The notes under the pieces were generated by a model, which saw only the letters and a program-made list of their open reading frames with translations, ran no database searches and was not told where the DNA came from. A DNA stretch of 8,043 nt from Opitutaceae bacterium (GTDB lineage Bacteria; Verrucomicrobiota; Verrucomicrobiia; Opitutales; Opitutaceae). The DNA is taken from assembly GCA_020847775.1 (NCBI GenBank), contig JADLBI010000053.1:1-8043 (forward strand), given 5' to 3'. Below are positions 4,586 through 8,043 of the stretch, in pieces (position 1 is the stretch's first letter; each line of letters begins with the position of its first letter). The position numbers and the translations under genes are program-made.

Positions 4586-5956
4586 TTAGGTTAACAAAAG
4601 AAAGCCGGCCACCAACCCCAAGCCAAGCAGTCCGAGTGGGATTCCCGCTTTTGCCATGTCGGCGGCGCGCAGTTCGCCCCGAGCGTAAGCCATGGTGTTT
4701 GGGGGCGTGCTAACCGGGAGGGCCATGCCGAGTGAAGCCACGAAGGCGATAGCCACCAATGCCGGCGTGACCCGCCCGCTGCCCGCCACAGCCGCAAGCG
4801 CGATGGGCAGGAGTAAATTGGCCACGGCACTATTGGATAGCAAGGTGCCCAACGCCAAGGTAGCGGCGAGCAGCACGATCACCAATCCGGTAGCGCCCCC
4901 GCCCGACGGGAGTAGAGAAACGATACGGTGATCAAGTCCGGTAAATCCCACGCCGTAACCGAGGGCCAGACCGCCGGCGATGAGAATGAGGACATCCCAC
5001 TCGAGCAGATTGATATCATCCCGCTGGACAAACCCTCCAAGCAGCAGGGCCAGCACCGGCAGCACCGCCACAACCGCAGCCGGAAGACCGTGGATGCCTT
5101 CGGTTAGCCACAGCAAGACCGTCACGACAAAGATTACCGCCACTCGGCGCGAGCGACGCGTTGGCGGGATAGTGGGCAGAGTGAGTGAAAAAGGCGCATT
5201 GGTCGGACTCGGGAAAAGTTTCAGCAGCAGCCAGCCAAGAAAAACGAGCAGAACGAGCAGGAGAGGCACGGCCGCGGTCATCCATCCGAGAAAGCTGATC
5301 GATTCGCCCGCTTGCCGAATATAGCCAAGGGCAATGGCGTTGGGCGGCGATGCGATGGGGGTGCCCAAGCCGCCGATGTTGGCTGCGAACGGCACCGCGA
5401 TCAATAAGGCACGCCGAAACGGATCCGCGGGTGGGATTTGGGCGAGCAATGGCATGGTCAGCGTAAGCATAAACGCGGTGGTGGCGGTGTTGCTCATCCA
5501 CATGGAAAATAGCGCGGTCACGCCCATCACCCCAAACAACAGCGAGCGTCGGCTGCGCACAAACGGCCGCAGTAGCCACCCTCCAAGGGCTTGATCGACG
5601 CCCTCCTTGACGGCGGCGCGCGCCATCACGAGCCCGGCGAAAAACAGCACCAGAATGGGGCTGATGGCGGCATTGAGCACGGAAGTGAAAGTCGGCCCGC
5701 CGCCCTGCGTGTAACCGAAGACCCGCCAGCCGCCGGGATTGGCGAGCAGAAATGTTTCAGCCCCGATCACCAGCACCGCGGTGACAAACAAGGGCACGGC
5801 CTCGGTGATCCATAGCACCGCCGCCAGCACGAGAATGCCGGCCATCAACCCCTGCTCGTAGGACCAACCACCGACGGCAACCGCGAGCGCTCCCGCACCT
5901 CCGGCCAGAGGCAACGCGAGCCAGCGACCAGCGGTTTTGAATGTAGAGGCGGTCAT
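4586..5956 (-). CDS. DASS/SLC13-family anion symporter
   Basis: A 456-residue polytopic inner-membrane protein of the divalent anion:Na+ symporter (DASS, SLC13/INDY) family. It would use the sodium gradient to import dicarboxylates, sulfate or a similar anion. The two inverted halves are visible. Half one has WITEAVP (49-55), the first SNT motif in MWMSNTATTAF (152-162) and GTPIASPPNAIALG (198-211). Half two has WLTEGIHGLP (283-292), LLSNSAVANLLLP (372-384) and ALPVSTPPNTMAYA (412-425). The second motif is SNS (374-376) rather than SNT. Length is normal for the family. It starts about 40 bases after the ATP synthase operon terminator, with no clear promoter in that gap, so some expression may come from read-through. 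The substrate cannot be called from the sequence. ATG 5954-5956 is the only suitable start close to the first hydrophobic segment. Confidence 0.93.
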   Translation of the reverse strand: MTASTFKTAGRWLALPLAGGAGALAVAVGGWSYEQGLMAGILVLAAVLWITEAVPLFVTAVLVIGAETFLLANPGGWRVFGYTQGGGPTFTSVLNAAISPILVLFFAGLVMARAAVKEGVDQALGGWLLRPFVRSRRSLLFGVMGVTALFSMWMSNTATTAFMLTLTMPLLAQIPPADPFRRALLIAVPFAANIGGLGTPIASPPNAIALGYIRQAGESISFLGWMTAAVPLLLVLLVFLGWLLLKLFPSPTNAPFSLTLPTIPPTRRSRRVAVIFVVTVLLWLTEGIHGLPAAVVAVLPVLALLLGGFVQRDDINLLEWDVLILIAGGLALGYGVGFTGLDHRIVSLLPSGGGATGLVIVLLAATLALGTLLSNSAVANLLLPIALAAVAGSGRVTPALVAIAFVASLGMALPVSTPPNTMAYARGELRAADMAKAGIPLGLLGLGLVAGFLLLT

Positions 5957-5994
5957 GGCGAGCCCAGCTTTGATGTGCAGATACCGCGGTGAGC

Positions 5995-6026
5995 AAAGAA
6001 AAAAGGCGCGGGATACATCCGCGCCT
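5995..6026 (-). terminator. ATP synthase operon terminator
   Basis: On the minus strand AGGCGCGG (6019-6026) pairs with CCGCGCCT (6004-6011) around a 7-base loop, and is followed by a T-run with one C (TTTTTTCTTT, 5995-6004). It lies 46 bases after the atpC stop and ends the atp operon before the transporter gene. Confidence 0.92.
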
Positions 6027-6072
6027 CGTAGGGATTCAACACCAACCCTGCCTCATAGTGTGGCGTTTCGCA

Positions 6073-6480
6073 TCAGCGTCGGCGGCGCTTGAGCGCGAGC
6101 TGGGTGCCGGCGTAGCGCACGAGATTTTGCAGGTGCTCGGCTTGCTGCGGGTCGAGGTGCTTGGAGGCCTCGAGTTCCTGCTGCGCGCGCTTCATCGCGG
6201 CTTCCACGGCGTTTTCGTCGATCTTGTCCTCCGAGCAGGCGTGCTCGGCGAGGACCGAGACTTTGTCGCCGGAGATCTGGGCAAAGCCGCCGCCGACCGC
6301 GAGGTGCTGCGCGGCGTTACCCTTGGCGACGACGAGTTCACCGTGATCCACTTGCGTGAGCAGCGGGATGTGGCCGGGGAGCACGCCGATCTCGCCCTCG
6401 ACCGTGGGGATGACAACGGAGTCCACCGTGTCCGAATAGACACGGGCCTCGGGCGTGACGATTTCCAGGGTGAGTGGCAT
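6073..6480 (-). CDS. atpC: ATP synthase F1 epsilon subunit
   Basis: A 135-residue protein, the epsilon subunit of the F1 rotor stalk. It couples proton flow through Fo to catalysis and in many bacteria restrains ATP hydrolysis. The N-terminal beta-sandwich is clear: MPLTLEIVTPEARVYS, VVIPTVEGEIGVLPGHIPLL (22-41) and AVGGGFAQISGDKVSVLAE (61-79). A C-terminal helical hairpin follows from about residue 85 (EDKIDENAVEAAMKRAQQEL, then EHLQNLVRYAGTQLALK). It ends with an unusually basic KRRRR tail. It follows atpD by 8 bases, as in the usual atpG-atpD-atpC order, and is the last gene before the operon terminator. Confidence 0.98.
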   Translation of the reverse strand: MPLTLEIVTPEARVYSDTVDSVVIPTVEGEIGVLPGHIPLLTQVDHGELVVAKGNAAQHLAVGGGFAQISGDKVSVLAEHACSEDKIDENAVEAAMKRAQQELEASKHLDPQQAEHLQNLVRYAGTQLALKRRRR

Positions 6481-6488
6481 GGGCAGAA

Positions 6489-7940
<1,452 letters not shown>

Positions 7941-7947
7941 TTAAAAA

Positions 7948-8043
7948 TCAGGCAGTGAACTGCGCGGCGGCGATCTCGAGGATTTCCTGCGTGATCGCGG
8001 CTTGGCGGGCCTTGTTGTATTCGAGGGTGAGGTCGCCGAGGAG
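7948..8043 (-). CDS. atpG: ATP synthase F1 gamma subunit, C-terminal end only
   Basis: The last 31 residues of a protein are visible before TGA (7948-7950); the start lies beyond the window. The tail [20 protein letters not shown], then AAAQFTA, matches the C-terminal helix of F1 gamma, where [11 protein letters not shown] is highly conserved and turns inside the alpha3beta3 hexamer. Its position immediately upstream of atpD is the standard order. The bases 7911-7947 to atpD contain no terminator, so the genes are co-transcribed. Confidence 0.95.
   Translation of the reverse strand, partial: LLGDLTLEYNKARQAAITQEILEIAAAQFTA

Overview
The window is a GC-rich, almost entirely single-strand (minus) stretch of a bacterial chromosome. 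It carries the end of an F1Fo ATP synthase operon (atpG end, atpD, atpC), a DASS/SLC13-type anion transporter, an unusual alanine-rich secreted protein, and a complete ferrous-iron uptake operon. The only plus-strand gene is the 3' end of a TonB C-terminal-domain protein at the left edge. The style of the proteins (a FeoA-FeoA-FeoB set with a small Cys-bearing FeoB-associated membrane peptide, the TonB tail, the AtpD variant) and the lack of Shine-Dalgarno sequences suggest a Gram-negative such as an Opitutae-like Verrucomicrobiota. That assignment is an inference and is only moderately secure.

Layout from left to right: 3-194 (+) TonB C-terminal domain end; 200-367 (-) FeoB-associated small membrane protein; 371-2497 (-) feoB; 2501-2740 (-) feoA-like gene 1; 2741-2850 a gap with a perfect 7-bp hairpin repeat; 2851-3105 (-) feoA-like gene 2; 3106-3221 a feo promoter region plus the strong terminator of the next gene; 3222-4439 (-) alanine-rich secreted repeat protein; 4440-4585 its promoter region with an 18-bp imperfect tandem repeat; 4586-5956 (-) DASS transporter; 5957-6072 the ATP synthase operon terminator; 6073-6480 (-) atpC; 6489-7910 (-) atpD; 7948-8043 (-) end of atpG.

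In the direction of transcription (right to left), atpG-atpD-atpC ends at a strong intrinsic terminator and the transporter starts about 40 bases further on. The alanine-rich gene has its own candidate promoter and a strong terminator. The feo operon then reads feoA2, feoA1, feoB, Cys peptide, with the last three genes separated by only 3 bases each. FeoB imports Fe2+ through the inner membrane. The FeoA proteins are its cytosolic SH3-like partners, and the small Cys peptide sits where FeoC or another FeoB-associated protein usually sits.

The part that looks least described is the 405-residue alanine-rich protein: a signal peptide, five copies of a Q-A-A-x-x-G-A-x-x-G-A motif with glycine-zipper spacing, a Pro-rich hinge and a C-terminal domain of about 105 residues. 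No gene-free stretch exceeds 150 bases.
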